Numbered from the stretch's first letter, positions 1-14,424 are shown. The stretch is 64,000 nucleotides of DNA from Scylla paramamosain (GCF_035594125.1 NC_087163.1:2458501-2522500); one strand, 5' to 3'. Notes: generated from the sequence alone by a model not told the origin. A program made the numbers and translations.

Positions 1-1105
1 GGCAAGTTGGTACAGAAAGTGTAAATGAGTCCCATAAGATCACTTGAGAGGTGAAAGGATGTGTGAAAGAGGTGCTGAAAGAGTCAGAGCTTCAACAAGC
101 AAAACGGGAGTGTCTGGAGGGAGAGAGGTGGACACTTCTCTTGTGGCCACCCCCTCTTTAGGTGACACTCTCAGAGGAGACAAGGCATCACACAGAGATG
201 GATGGATGATACAAAAAGCTCATTTTTAAAAACTAAGAGATGAAAATAGTTATTACTGCCTATCTGTTGTCAAATTAGACATGAAAATAGCTATTGCTGC
301 TATCTGTCATATCAATTAGAACCAACCAACAAATAAATATTCATACATGTATAAGATCATGTTGTATCTGATTTGTGAACATTACGTATAGACACCTATT
401 AGTTTTTGGTAACAATTAGTGATGCTTTTTGGTTAGATGTTCTTTATAAGCCATGACAATGTACATATGTAATTATGTGTTATTGGTTATTTCCTTACTA
501 TATGATGCTTTTCATGTATCCCTCTCATAATGTATAAGATATTAATAAATACTCCAAGCATCCTGTCTACCACCCCTGTCAACACTTGCCGCAATCCCCA
601 CAGAGGTCACTTGTGCAGATCAGTAACATTTTATTCTGATTAGGCCATATGTACAGGTCAGGCAGCCACCCCAGTGCTTTTTGTAACCTCTCTTTAGATC
701 TTAACATGTCCTGCCTTTCTGCTGCAGCTTTAAGGTTACAAGTGTCTCAGCGTCATGACAAACAGCTTCTCAGCATCCCCTGCTCTCCATCACCTCACAC
801 TTAGTGCCTTGTGTCCTGTTGAGAACTGCCAACCCATGTATTCTACAAGCACATACCACACCTGTGATCTCCCATATTTTACACTTCACAATGCTCAGTT
901 AAAGAATGGTTACTTATGGTCTGAAATGTTGACAAATTTTAGAATAAAGGCATACCTCTATTTACCATTTATTTGCAGCATTTTTCATCACAGAAATAAC
1001 TGCAGTACAGTAGAACAAACAACTGAAAAGATGGTATTTCACTTTATATCTGTGCTCAACAGTACACTATGAGAGGTGAGGATGGGAAGGGATTAGTCCT
1101 GGGTA
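1..1105. other. Non-coding stretch, no gene recognised
   Basis: I see no credible coding exon here. Open frames are short and have no recognisable domain. The stretch is AT-rich and contains a two-copy tandem duplication near 240-321 and an AATAAA-type hexamer at about 544-549 (plus strand). The hexamer could mark the 3' end of a gene lying left of the window, but nothing else supports that. Confidence 0.5.
240..321. repeat. Two-copy tandem duplication, about 41 bp unit
   Basis: The phrase ATGAAAATAGYTATT followed by a GCTATCTGT-like segment occurs twice in succession, starting near 241 and near 281. The copies differ by several substitutions and one small indel, so this is an old duplication. 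Confidence 0.75.
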
Positions 1106-1230
<125 letters not shown>

Positions 1231-4066
1231 AGGGGTTACGGGAATTAATGGTGATCCCATCATCACATTTCCGGAATTGTCTAGTTTTTTGCCACCACTC
1301 AAGAACTGACCTGAAGTAGATGATATTACACAGCTCAATACTGATCAAACTTTAATCTTAAGACTACTGGAAGAGAACTTGTGCACTGACTTGTCCATGG
1401 GAGGATTGTGTGTCAGTGGACAGGCCTGGCCCCTCTGGGAGCAACCCCTGGCTGTGCTCCAGATAAGAACATCCACTGTCTTATCTACTCCCCCCTCTGG
1501 CCTCCACCCACATCTGCTGCAACCTGTTACTTTACCTCACCTAGTGGCCTGAATGAGATAGGTTACATTATACTGAGTGTGGATGGTCTTCAGTCCTACA
1601 GGAGCTTCTACAGAAACACGATACATAGGCTACAATTTTTCCCAAGTAAACAATCTTGAATGCCATTGGGTGACAAGTGGGAAAGCAAAACATGAAGCAA
1701 ATCTGCTCACTTTCTGTCTTTTAAAGTAATGAAATAGAGCACAGCTTCATTCCTCCACAAAGAAATTAACACATGGATAATAAAATGCATCTCTTTGTTG
1801 GTAAAACTCATTATAAAAGATGACAAATCATATGTAATCAATCCATCATTGACAGTGTTGCTCAGTTCTGCATTAGTTAAGTTCTGACATTACCTACACA
1901 TGGTAATTCTACTGACAGATCACGACAGATCGGACCTGTCGGACCCCATGGCAAACCAGCCTTGCAGCTCACACACTTTTGGCAGGACTGCCGCCAAGCT
2001 GTCCCCCTAGACAAGACAGCTTGGCCTATTGCAAAAACACACTTGAGATAATGGAACACGATAAAGCTACAGCTGAGGTGAGACATTAGGTGAATTTTCA
2101 GTGAGTCACCTCCCGGCTGACAGCGTGATATTATGAATTACTTTGAATTCCTCAAGCCAGTGAGGTTCTCGGCATGATGCGATGCACACCATGACATCGG
2201 TGAGGAATGCGGCTCTCACGGTCGCGGCGTACAGACATAAGTGGAAATACACCCTGACAAAAAAAAAAAAAAAAAAAAAATGAAATTATATAAATCCGAG
2301 TCTTGCATTGTCCAAAATAACAATATAAGCTTAAATACAGATGAGGTGAGGCGCAGGAACACGGGGAGCAGGTGGTGGCGAGTGTACGTGACAGGGGCAT
2401 ACACACACACATACGCAAACATAAGTACATACGGCAGTGTTGTACAGCACTAACAAGGTCTTACGCACTTCCCAGCACTAGCACTGGCACTAAGCGTGGG
2501 GCACTCTGTAAGGGCGTGAGGTAGGGGCGCCGTGACAAGCTATAATGACACCAAAAGCAGCAAGATAACCAAGCCCTGGCCCCGCCGCTACTCTACCCCT
2601 CTCACGCCTCTCCCTTCCCTCTCCCGGCTATGTGTAGGCATATTAACACTCCCCGGTGATACAACTGCCTCCTCCATGCGTACTAAATGTCAATCAACAG
2701 TGAAGAAACAAGACCATAAGCACAAACCCTGCTGGAAGGCTTCTGACACGCTCTCGTATCCACCATCTTGTTTATGTCAACTCGACCCACACTATCGTAC
2801 ACCGCCAAACTTAGCCAGCCTTAAATGTCATCGTCTGGAACAGCACAGGCTGCAATCAATAGCTTACATAAAGACAACCACCACCCTCAGTAGATGTGTG
2901 AGACATGTAAGTGATAAGACTGTGGAATATTATCAGTATCACGCAAGTGTCTGTTATTTACACTGGATATATTTTTTCAACTATGGCACTGTCATACTCT
3001 ATATATTGTGTATTAATGAAATAGGTGATTCCTGACAACATACTGTCCTGTGATTTATGTTATATGTAAGGTTTGTGAAGAAGTCACATATATTATCGTA
3101 CAACTGGCAGAGGGTCCTTCCCTCTCCCTCCGTTTTTCGTCACAATCAATGAAAGGGCGGCGACCACTGCCCGCTCAGTCCCCTTTAAATAAATCCTACA
3201 CGTTCCTTTCCCTTTTTTGTCCACAGCTGACAACATTTTCACCAATACCAGCATTGCAGCACTTAGCGCCCCTTATTCACCACCCCAAGGCTCTAATATA
3301 AGAGAGCATGGCAGCCCAGAACGCTAGATTCTCCAAAATAACTCAAGTGAACGAAAAGATACGGAGCGTTCTACTCTGTTGTCAAGAGTGAGTTTCAGAG
3401 AGCACAGTAACCTCTCAACAAGCTATCGTCTGTCTTCACCAACGTGATAAATAAGCGAAATAACAAGGGTGGGGGGAAGGAAAATATCTTCCTGGGTGAC
3501 TTGCAGCGGAGGCGATGGTCAGGGCGGAGGCAAAATGTCAATGCTCTAGTGAATCGAATTTCTATTTACACACTGCAGTCACACTACATTGTCCCCCTCG
3601 AAAAAATACGTCAATTCTTTTATTTCCTGGCGGTCACTTTCTCATAGCCACAGGTCCCTGTCATCCACGCCACAAAACACGAAGATACAATGTCACGTTT
3701 CTTCTGCTCCTCCTTGCCTTTTTATTGCCAGGGCGGAGGAACTGTCAGACTGTTATGCCACTGTAGCAAGAGAATGTGCATGGCTTGAGGGGCGTCTGTT
3801 TCACGTGAGTTTCGACACCTAAAGGAACTAATGAGAGGTGCACTGAGGAAGACGAATAGGAAGCAATGAGGGTTTTGTGCGAGGAACAGAAGGCGCCGCG
3901 AGCTTCTCCAGACGGCGGGAGCGAGTGTGTAATAACACCGCAAGTCGCCTGCAGCAGAACTCAATTCATCATGCATAATAGTATTGTTGCATAAATATTC
4001 AGTTATAACGCTCCTTCGTGAGTGGATAATTAGTCATAACATTTTGAAACGCCTTTGATCCGTATA
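1231..4066. other. Non-coding stretch, no gene recognised
   Basis: No exon with a known domain and clear splice sites is visible on either strand. Open frames near 1408-1659, 2532-3035 and 3444-3822 show no family I recognise and no codon pattern I trust. A poly(A) run of about 21 lies at 2260-2280. GC is locally higher around 2.5-2.8 kb and 3.1-3.9 kb without an obvious promoter. Confidence 0.4.
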
Positions 4067-4266
4067 TTGAAACACTTGAGCTTTTCTTAAGAAATAATTT
4101 CAAAGACCACAGTGATAATTAATTAGTCTGGTTCTCACTCTTGCTCTTCTTATTAACGATGCAGATTCCTTGTTAAGATAGCGCTCAAATTAAACAAGAA
4201 AGACCTTAATAACTTCCACTAACCACTATCAATAGACAATATAAGGCGCCTTAACGTTTGAGAATG
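4067..4266 (+). mobile_element. Diverged copy of MITE-like family (copy 1)
   Basis: The segment opens with GTATATTGAAACACTTGAGC and then shows the family landmarks in order: TTTCAAAGACCACAGTGAT, TAGTCTGGTTCTCAC, a TTAACGATGCAGA block and GTTAAGATAGCGCT, closing near GTTTGAGAATGCG. The same order is seen near 10.2, 37.6, 41.1 and 54.4 kb. This is the most diverged of the five copies and its ends are approximate. Confidence 0.55.
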
Positions 4267-4938
4267 CGTAACTAACAACTGTATCCTGATGGCGCAACTG
4301 TGCAGGTTTTGCTGTGAGTTTTTGGCCCACGATCTCCTCAACGTGTAATTACAAGACGGTCCTGCAACAGACTTTGGGGTTGCCATGCCTGGATAAAGGA
4401 GAAGGAAGAGGAGGATGAGAAGAAGGAGATATCAATGCTTAGATTCAGATAAAGTATTCACACACTAGCATATTCTATCACTGAACGTCGCGTGTTAGTC
4501 AACAAAGGGGATACTGGATTTCAAAGCAACCTGACTCCCTGCTCTGTATCATTTCATATCCGTGGCCTTAACAGGATGAAGCTACACGGCACAAGGGAGA
4601 TCAAAAGTTACCTTAATTCTTTTACTTCCCACACTCCAGGAATAGAATAAGTAAACCCAATTATCTTTCTTCCGCCAACTTAATTGATAAACGAAAGCGA
4701 AGCATGTATGATTATCTGCAATTAATACATTTTGGATTTTAATTTCGTATTTTCTTTTTCCTTATTATTATTTTTTTTTTATCGATATGGCAATAATGAG
4801 TTATTTTCATTGTCCTTTTTTTTATCAGATTAATTCGGCTTTGTGTTCAATCATGTAAAAACATATACAAAAAATCCATAGATAAAAAAAAAACAAAAAT
4901 TGGTGAGCGTGCGGGCGTGACATAACCCGGCCCACCCA

Positions 4939-4939
<1 letters not shown>

Positions 4940-5003
<64 letters not shown>

Positions 5004-5099
5004 CTGGCCTGGATGTCATGTTGATGCCCCACATGTGTATGTATGTTATGACAGTCAGTGTGTGTGTGTGTGTGTGTGCTGACCGCTCGCTAGATTGAT

Positions 5100-5137
<38 letters not shown>

Positions 5138-5177
5138 GGTCGGTCAGTCACGCACATGTTCCCAGTTCACACTTGCT

Positions 5178-5215
<38 letters not shown>

Positions 5216-5265
5216 CAACGCGACATGAGACACTTACCGGCCCGTAGTGAGTGGCGGTGAGTGGT

Positions 5266-5341
<76 letters not shown>

Positions 5342-5420
5342 GCCCCTCCCTTCCTCCCCAATTAAACTCTTTCCTCACCTTCCTCTGTCTCACTTCCTCA
5401 CTTATTAAGCTCTTCAAGTC

Positions 5421-5503
<83 letters not shown>

Positions 5504-5606
5504 TTGTAACCGACACCTTAACCCATATATTCTTCCCTTCCTAAATTACCTAGTAAGTATTTTCTTCATTATACTCTTCCTTTCTTTGCCCTCCATCCTA
5601 ATTCCT

Positions 5607-5652
<46 letters not shown>

Positions 5653-5888
5653 ATCCTCTCCCTTACTCTCCTCTTTCGTTTCTTCCTTTTCCTTGCTTTC
5701 TCCCTTAATTCCTCCCTTCCCGACCTCAGTCTGACTCCTGGGATGGGAACGCAAGGCAAAAAGGGGAAGAGAGCGAAGAAGAAAGAGGAGGGAGAGGAAG
5801 AGAAGGAGGAGGAGTGGTGGAAGGGAAGAGAGCGAATAAAATGTAACAATTGTGAAAACCACCAATGACCTCACCTTTCCTGTCTGTC

Positions 5889-5934
<46 letters not shown>

Positions 5935-6022
5935 TGTGTGTGTATGTGTGTGTGTGTGTGCTCGTCTGTCTGGCTGGCTGGCTCTTTGTATTTCTGTGTC
6001 TGTCTGTCTGTCTTCCTTTCTT

Positions 6023-6101
<79 letters not shown>

Positions 6102-6326
6102 GTGTCTGTCTTTTGCTGTTTGTTTGTCTCAGTTTTTATGTTTGTTTGTTTATCTGTTTGTGTATTTTTGTAGATGTATTTTTATTTTTTTACTGTTTTT
6201 TTTTACTCCTTTGTTTTTTTTTTTTCTCTCTATTCTATCATTGAAAGTTTTCCCGTGTTTGTTTATCATCTACTATCCACATAAATGTGTATTTTCTAAA
6301 CTTGACGCAAAGACATTCATCATTGT

Positions 6327-6402
<76 letters not shown>

Positions 6403-6463
6403 TTGACAACGGATAAGTCAATAACAATAACTACATGAGGAGAAAGTGCATCTTACCATCTGC

Positions 6464-6509
<46 letters not shown>

Positions 6510-6587
6510 ACAGCCATTATCTGCTGTTTTCTTTCCTTGAGATTTTTCCTTATTCTTTTCTTTCGGGTCTGTAGAATTTTCCCTTTT

Positions 6588-6636
<49 letters not shown>

Positions 6637-6751
6637 CAAGAGGGCGTGACTGAAGGTAAAAAGATAAGTGGCAGGAAAGGAAGAGAGTCATACGGAAAGG
6701 AAGGAAAAATACGAGGAAAAAAACAACAACAACAAAAATACTCGTGTAAAA

Positions 6752-6843
<92 letters not shown>

Positions 6844-7595
6844 GTGAAGGGTGCAATGATGAAAGGAAGAAGGAAAATAAGTAGAAGGGAAGGGTTGACA
6901 ATAGAATGACAGATGGAACACAAAGAAACACAAATGAAGAACAAATGATGCCACATCTCTCTCTGGCCTTTCGAGTTTTCTTTTTTCCCTATTTTTTTCG
7001 TGATGATTCTTGTGTTAGATTTAATCGCCTTTATAATCACATTTGCTCGGATATAATTGACTCATTAGTAGGGATGCATGCCTCGTTATTGGCACCGTTC
7101 TCTTGTCGCTTTCTTTTCGGTATTTTTGTCTTTTATTACATTATCTATTCACTATTTGCGCTTAATATTATAATCATAAGTTTTCAAGGTGATCTTATTT
7201 ATATTATTATCAACCTTGTTCCTCTGTCTCCCTGTTATCCTCCTTCTTTTCTTCTTATCTTTTCTCCTCTCGTGTCCTTCATTTTATTCTTATTACAACT
7301 TTTTTTTTTTTGTCACAGTTTAAAATCAGGTGTCTCAGGAAGGTGAAAAACATTTGATTAGTAAGGTGAGAGATATAATTGGTGTCTCGTACTTTATCTC
7401 CTGAAGGAATTTGCTGTGATAAGATGTTACGTCATCACTCGAGACAAGCGGGTCTTTACACACTATCAGTTAAGATTTGGTTCGTCATTCAAGGTGCTGA
7501 CTGTTTTTTTTTTTTACTTTTATTTCAAGAAAGTGGCGATATATTAAGTAGAATGAGTTGTTGCTTTCTTTTTTTCTTTATGTTGAGTAATAGTT

Positions 7596-7686
<91 letters not shown>

Positions 7687-7834
7687 ATTGTTCTTTTCCT
7701 TTCTTTCTTCTCTCTTTTGTCACTCGCTTTCAAGTTGTGTTCTCAAAATGTGTCGATTGCCTTTTGTATTTTTTTCTCTCTCTTTTTTTTCATTTTTTTA
7801 TTTTGTTTCTTTCCGGACGAGATTGGGCGTGGAG

Positions 7835-7872
<38 letters not shown>

Positions 7873-7908
7873 ATTTACCAATTTGTACAGGGTCTTAATT
7901 ATACTTTC

Positions 7909-7992
<84 letters not shown>

Positions 7993-8261
7993 GTGAAGGA
8001 GAAACCCCTGCCTGTGTGGCCCAGCACGTGTTATACCTTACTGTTGATGATGTGACAGGTAAGAAGGGCCAGTGAAACGCACCCCCCCTCAACCCTTCCC
8101 TCCCCTCGTCCAGCCAGCCAGCCAGCCAACCAGTCGCCTCGCCACTCGCCACTTTCACGCCAGCGATGATGATGGTGATGCACTGATAATTAAGTGAATT
8201 TGGAGGAAAGTGAGAAATGGAACTGGAGATTAAGGCGTGGGGAGAGAAATAGAAACAGACT

Positions 8262-8300
<39 letters not shown>

Positions 8301-8314
8301 GATGGTCAGACAGA

Positions 8315-8358
<44 letters not shown>

Positions 8359-8390
8359 ATTTTTGTTTGCACTTATGGTGGTGATTTGCT

Positions 8391-8453
<63 letters not shown>

Positions 8454-8535
8454 AATAAGGCCAATAGTAATCAAGTGGATATAAGACCGCAAGAGAAAGT
8501 AAAATGATGAAGATTTAGGTAATAAAAGACCACGG

Positions 8536-8616
<81 letters not shown>
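4940..8616. repeat. Dense microsatellite cluster
   Basis: More than twenty long dinucleotide tracts occupy this 3.7 kb. Approximate tracts: TG 4940-5002, TG 5058-5078, CA 5100-5133, CA 5182-5213, CT 5270-5340, CT 5421-5498, CA 5609-5650, TG 5893-5960, CT 6028-6093, CT 6330-6396, TG 6467-6508, GA 6592-6632, CA then GA 6754-6841, CT 7596-7684, TG 7836-7870, TG 7911-7989, CA 8264-8298, TG 8317-8357, GA 8393-8452 and GA 8539-8615. All long open frames here are dipeptide translations of the repeats (SL, RE, CV, HT) and are not genes. The tracts mix Z-DNA-prone (TG/CA) and triplex-prone (CT/GA) types. Confidence 0.97.
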
Positions 8617-8617
<1 letters not shown>

Positions 8618-8942
8618 TCATAAAAAAATAACGTTTTCCAAAAGGCCCATTAGAAATATACAAACAGATACATTAAAGCTGGAAAAAAATAGACATACAG
8701 ACATACAGACAAATAAATAAGAGGATAAGATAATGAAAAAAAAAAAAAACGTAAGGAAAATTTTAAGAAACTAATAGGCCTACACGTGGCACTCCCTGTA
8801 CGAAACATACCTACCTACACCCACCTACAATTCTTATTCATAAATTTATATAATATTCTTTTTAAGCTTCCCAGTGATTTAGTGTTAAAAATTTCATTGC
8901 TGAGTCTTTTCCAGTCATCCACCATTATGTATGAGTCAGTTT

Positions 8943-9125
8943 CTTCCCTAACTCTCTTTTCTTTTATCTAAGTTTATTAAGCTTGAATCCATTAGTTTTA
9001 GTCCACTTCCTAACTTTTTTTTTTCTGTTTTATCAAGCTTGAACCATTACTTTTACTCCTCTTCTTAACTCTTTTTTTTTCTCTCTTATCTAAGTTTATC
9101 AAGCTTCAACTCATTGCTTAAAGTC
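8943..9125 (+). repeat. Decayed tandem repeat, about 60 bp unit, three copies
   Basis: Three successive units share a poly-pyrimidine block, TTATCTAAGTTTATCAAGCTT or a variant, then a CATTA-TTTTAGTCC-like segment. AAGCTT recurs at about 8978, 9036 and 9101. Lengths differ because the T-runs vary. Confidence 0.7.
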
Positions 9126-9283
9126 CCATCTTGATTACTAACACTAAGAATTTTGTTTATGCCACCCTCGTTGTAGCACAAATAAACAGATGAGTCAATA
9201 AAATAACATAAACAAAAGATATCAGTGAATATATTTCACAACGAGTGGCAAAGAGGACACAGATAAGAAGATAAGAGACAAAG

Positions 9284-9500
9284 GATGAACAAGATTTAAA
9301 AAGATGAATAAGTCACTAAATGCATGAATATATTAATAAATACAGCAATAAATAAACATAGAAAAAAAAAATACAGCGACGGAGACTGAATGAAAGAGTC
9401 GCCTCAGGATGGACAAGATGGGATGAAATAGATCAATAAATACATGAATATATAAATAAATACAATAATAGACTCACTAAAAGAAAAAAAAGTAAAAAGA
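9284..9500 (+). repeat. AT-rich duplicated segment
   Basis: Two related segments (about 9284-9370 and 9411-9490) share the order GATGGACAAGAT or GATGAACAAGAT, GATGAATAA/GATGAAATA, then AATAAATACATGAATATAT followed by AAATAAATACA. They are separated by a unique 40-bp spacer. Confidence 0.6.
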
Positions 9501-10217
9501 AAAGATATAGATAGAGAGAGAGAAAAAAAGAAAAAAGAAAAATAAACAGAGCCACTCAGACAAAAAGAAACGACGAAGCATCACGGTACAAAATCCTCTC
9601 GTGTCCACAGCGACCACTACACCATCGGCGACGTGAGAAAATCGCCGCTTCGCTTCGCTTCGGCGCTCTGAACAAACCTCGTATCGACACCACCGCCAAT
9701 CTGTCTTCCCTCTTCCCTCTCCACGTGGCAGTACTAATGGGCCCCTGTGGGAGACGCCATACTCCCGCCAATATCACGCTCTTCCTCCTGCGGTTGAGAG
9801 TAAAAACGTAATGAAAGACTCGTTGCTCTTGTCCAGGTAGCAGTAGCAGATAGGAACAGATCCCGTTTTCTCTTACACGGACATGTGACACTTCGGTTCT
9901 CACACGTCTGAGATAATTGACCTCGAAACTTAGCAGATACGGTCGTGACTGATGTGGCGCACTTTCTTTCCCCCTCGTATACTTGCTGCTGCTGATGATG
10001 ATAATGCTTTGGTTGAGCGGGAGGAATTATAAAAATGTGGGCTAATTATTTGATTTTTCCATGGGTATGATTCTCTTTTCTGGTTAACTTTCTTTTCCTC
10101 GGGAGCGGCGAATTAGTGGCGTCTTTTTCTTTCTCTCCCTCCTTTTCGTGCCCTTGGTCGGCTTCCTTCACGCACTCGGTAAAAATATAGTCTTCACAAC
10201 AAGCGAAATATTGCCTT
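9501..10217. other. Non-coding stretch, no gene recognised
   Basis: A 115-codon open frame on the minus strand (9903-9556) has no initiation context, no domain I know and no splice support. I do not call it a gene. The rest is unremarkable. Confidence 0.4.
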
Positions 10218-10428
10218 GTATTCAGAAACAGTTCGCTCTCTCATCACGGCTATTTTCAAAAGCCACAGAGATGATTGGACGGGTTCTCAAGAGTGCATCT
10301 CCAGTTAACAATGTAGAAATCTCGTTATTCTGTCAAGAGAGCCATAAAAGCACCCGTAAAAACACGCATCACTTCAATTAGAGCCTTTTGAATGTAGTGG
10401 AGGTGCGGCGCAGGTGTTTCAAAATATG
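10218..10428 (+). mobile_element. MITE-like element, copy 2
   Basis: About 210 bp, opening with TGTATTCAGAAACAGTTCG and closing with GTGTTTCAAAATAT, so the ends are imperfect inverted repeats of each other. Internal landmarks are TATTTTCAAAAGCCACAGAG, GGGTTCTCAAGAGTG, AATGTAGAAATCTCGTTA, AGAGCCATAAAAGCA and AGAGCCTTTTGAATGTAG. The same landmarks recur in the same order at four other loci here. It encodes no protein, as expected of a non-autonomous DNA transposon. The family name is unknown to me. Confidence 0.75.
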
Positions 10429-10492
10429 CTCCATTCCTTCATATACTTATTTTTATTGCGTATAACTTTTCACTCTGAACGGTTAGAAAGAA

Positions 10493-10520
10493 GAAGAAGA
10501 AGAAGAAGAAGAAGAAGAAG
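10493..10520. repeat. (AAG)n microsatellite
   Basis: About nine AGA/AAG triplets in an otherwise ordinary AT-rich stretch. Confidence 0.95.
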
Positions 10521-10949
10521 AAAGCCTTGCATATTAACGTGACAAAACAAAATTGAATGTGTTTGTAGTTGCGTAAGCTTCTTTTTTCCTTCATGTTTCT
10601 GTTATGTATTTCGTGTGCATATGAGCGTCTGGAGGGGAATGAACAGAGGAAGCCAGTTAAGAAGTGTTCACGCCTTCGTCTCAGCCTTGTAAGCACCCCA
10701 TAGCTCAGGCTCTAAAACGCCCCTTATTCGGGCTCTGTGTGGCTTCCGTGGAGGTGAGGCAAGTGGTAAGTACGTAGGCGGTACTGGCTACCTGACCCGA
10801 GGGTGGCGGTGGTGGTAGTGGTGGTGGTGGCTCGCGGGTATGCTGGCGGCCCGCTGCACCACCAGGCTCGGGAATTATGAGGATTATGTGAATGTGGGTC
10901 ATCTGCATGGGTATACAGTACGGGAGGCTCGGGAATGTGTGTCACGGAG

Positions 10950-11660
10950 GTGTGGATTTGTGAGCCTGTTAAAAATCGTGAGGGCGGGAGTGAATGTACG
11001 TAAATGTGTGTGTTGTGTCATTAATTCCTTCTTTGAAATATTCTTAAATTTATATCTCCTCTAGACGAACTTTAACTATCATATCAATCACAGAAACTTA
11101 ACTTGTGAAAATCCACTGAAATCTTCACCCAGAAATTGTTAATGGAAGTCTAAATATCTTAATAAAAATCACTTTATGGCTGAGATTTGTGAGCCTGTTA
11201 AAAATCGTGAAATCGTGAATGAATGAAGGTATAGTATTGCTTATTGTGTCATTAAGGCTGGGATTTCTGAGCCTGTTGGGAACTGCGGGAGTCGGAAATG
11301 AATCTAGGTTTGAGTGTCACTTAAGTGTAGATTTCCGATTCTGCTGAGAGCCATGAAATAGGAAATAAATGTTTGTATGAATGTTTGTGGGTCACGTCTT
11401 TAGCTTTCCTTGTCTGCTGTAGACCATGAAATAGGAAATAAATGATTGTATGAATGCTTACGGGACCGATTTGCAAATTTTATGAGTCTTAAAAACCATG
11501 AAATTAAGAATAAGATTTAAATATACATGTATGTATGTATGAATGTATGTATGTAAGTATGAATGTATGTATGTATGTATGTATGCATGTATGTATGTAT
11601 GTCATTAACGCGTAAATTTGTAAGCCTGTTAAAAAACTGTGCCGGGAACAATACGATGGC
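10950..11660 (+). repeat. Strongly decayed tandem array, roughly 70-85 bp unit
   Basis: The phrase GATTTGTGAGCCTGTTAAAAA (or a mutated form) recurs near 10955, 11184, 11258, 11328, 11478 and 11616. It is followed by ATCGTGAAA, ATGAATGTATGTA-like and TGTGTCATTAA segments. Two internal copies share CCATGAAATAGGAAATAAATG exactly (near 11351 and 11424). The array also gave rise to the (TATG)n tract at 11521-11601. Confidence 0.7.
11521..11601. repeat. (TATG)n microsatellite
   Basis: Tetranucleotide GTAT/ATGT run with a few GAATGTAT interruptions, inside the decayed array described for 10950-11660. Confidence 0.93.
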
Positions 11661-11812
11661 AGATTATCTTATAAATGCATTAATTACGTGTTGAATATTA
11701 GGGAAATATGTAACCAGTGCGATCTAAGAGTGTGTAAGTGTATTACGTAATGTGTTTCACTCTATCTATTCGCTCATTCACATTATTATCATTTTCTTTT
11801 AATAATCTAGTG

Positions 11813-11815
11813 TGT

Positions 11816-11856
<41 letters not shown>

Positions 11857-12009
11857 TGTGTGTGTTAAGCCGGACACACCTCATAGCGATACATGAACAT
11901 AGTCGTACACATATACATATTACAGCAGCCAGGTGGCACGCGGGGTCCTGCCAGGTGGTGGTGACGGGGAAAAATATGCCTGTCATGGCGCGGTGGTGAA
12001 CAAAAGATA

Positions 12010-12099
<90 letters not shown>
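11813..12099. repeat. (TG)n and (GA)n microsatellites
   Basis: A TG run with two GAGTG interruptions lies at about 11813-11865. A pure GA run of about 43 units lies at 12013-12099. The 150 bp between them show no coding features. Confidence 0.96.
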
Positions 12100-12101
<2 letters not shown>

Positions 12102-12599
12102 CACAGCCACACACACTAATACCTCCACGTCACATTTCATCCCAATCATTATCGATCACTGACAGGTTCACGGAATACAAACCAACTTTCTCGCAGTTAT
12201 GAAGTGGCTCCGAGACATTACTGAGAGTATTGCCCATTCTTCATTATAATACCGCCTTTCTTTGCCTCCCTGTCATTTTCTTTCCTATTGTTGTGCTACT
12301 TCGCTTCCTTCCCTTCTTAATTCCTTTCCTCCCCTTTTCTATTCCTCGAGGGACAGGAGACGTCACGCTCTTGTTCCCTGTCCCATCTCTTCATCAGTAG
12401 TAAATTAAAGAACCCATTTTCCTTTCATGGGTATAAACTCGACTAGGATCAATAAATAAAAGAAAATAAGGAATTATTAAGGCAAAGAAAAGTATATGCC
12501 AGTCCCAAATTAGATTGATGTGTAAGTAACTGAGTAACTAAGTAAATTATACGAGATTTGTCTTTCACTGGTCAAAACGTAATTGAAATAAGTGAATGA

Positions 12600-13400
<801 letters not shown>

Positions 13401-13689
13401 GCCTAGCTTCTTGCAACCTGATACTAGTAAGGTGGCTACGTGAGGGACCGACGCGCCTGTCCTGCCCTCTATGTACCAGTGCAGGCAACCAAAACCTTAC
13501 GCGTGCTCTCTGATTCTTCTGCATACGCTGTAAGTGATGTGGAAACTGCATGCAGGCGGTGCAGCGGAAGTTATCGATTTGTTGCTGCCGAGAGTGTGTC
13601 TGCGAGCGTGACGACAGGCTGCCTATCTCTCTCTCTCTTCTGTCCATTTGCTAGTCTTATTCTATTCTTTATATGTATTTTTCCTATTA

Positions 13690-13870
13690 TTTATCCATTT
13701 ATCTATCTATATGTGTATCTTTCTATCTGTATATCAATCTATCTTTGGAAGTATGTATACACGTATATACTACTTATCTAACTAACTGTCTGTATGCCGA
13801 TCTATCTATCCATATATCTATCGGTCTATCTATCTATCTGTCCAGCTGCCTGTCTGTTTTATCTGTATGT
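13690..13870. repeat. Degenerate (TATC)n / (TCTG)n repeat
   Basis: TATC, TATA and TCTG tetranucleotides dominate this stretch with many substitutions. It belongs to the common GATA/TATC class of repeats. Confidence 0.85.
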
Positions 13871-14424
13871 CCGTCAGTTATTCATTCTATGTATTTACCT
13901 ATTATCTGTGTTACTGAGAGCCCTGGGTCTGTCTGTATGCACGTCTCTCCCACACACTCACAGCAATGATGGCAAGGTTATCAGCAAGTAATGTAACTAT
14001 TTTTTTTTTTTTGTGGCAACGCGAGTTTGGTGAGTTTTTTTTTTTTTTATGATATTTGAGTTGTTTGGAAACTAAAAAGGTGAAAAAGGTGACTGCGAAG
14101 AGTGGTTTGTCTTATTTATTCATATTTGTTTATTCTTTTCCAAGGTACCCGTATGCAATGTTGCTACATGCGGGTAGTTTGTGTTTATCTACCCACTCTA
14201 CACATACTTATGTCATATATCTATCAACGCTGCTGTATCACCTTTTAACTTATTTGACTTCCATGTTTTATGCCCTCCAATGAAACTTTTTTTTTTTTTT
14301 ACCGTACATGCATACATACATACATGCATACTCACATACACGTAGTTACGCATTCGTAAGACACAATCACAACGATTTTTCGCCACAGAGATAAAATACA
14401 ATTGGCTTTACGAGTATATGTATT

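Noticed and set aside
5251..8484. Many open frames made of SL, RE, CV or HT dipeptides
   Set aside because: They are six-frame translations of dinucleotide repeats, occur on both strands and have no domain content.
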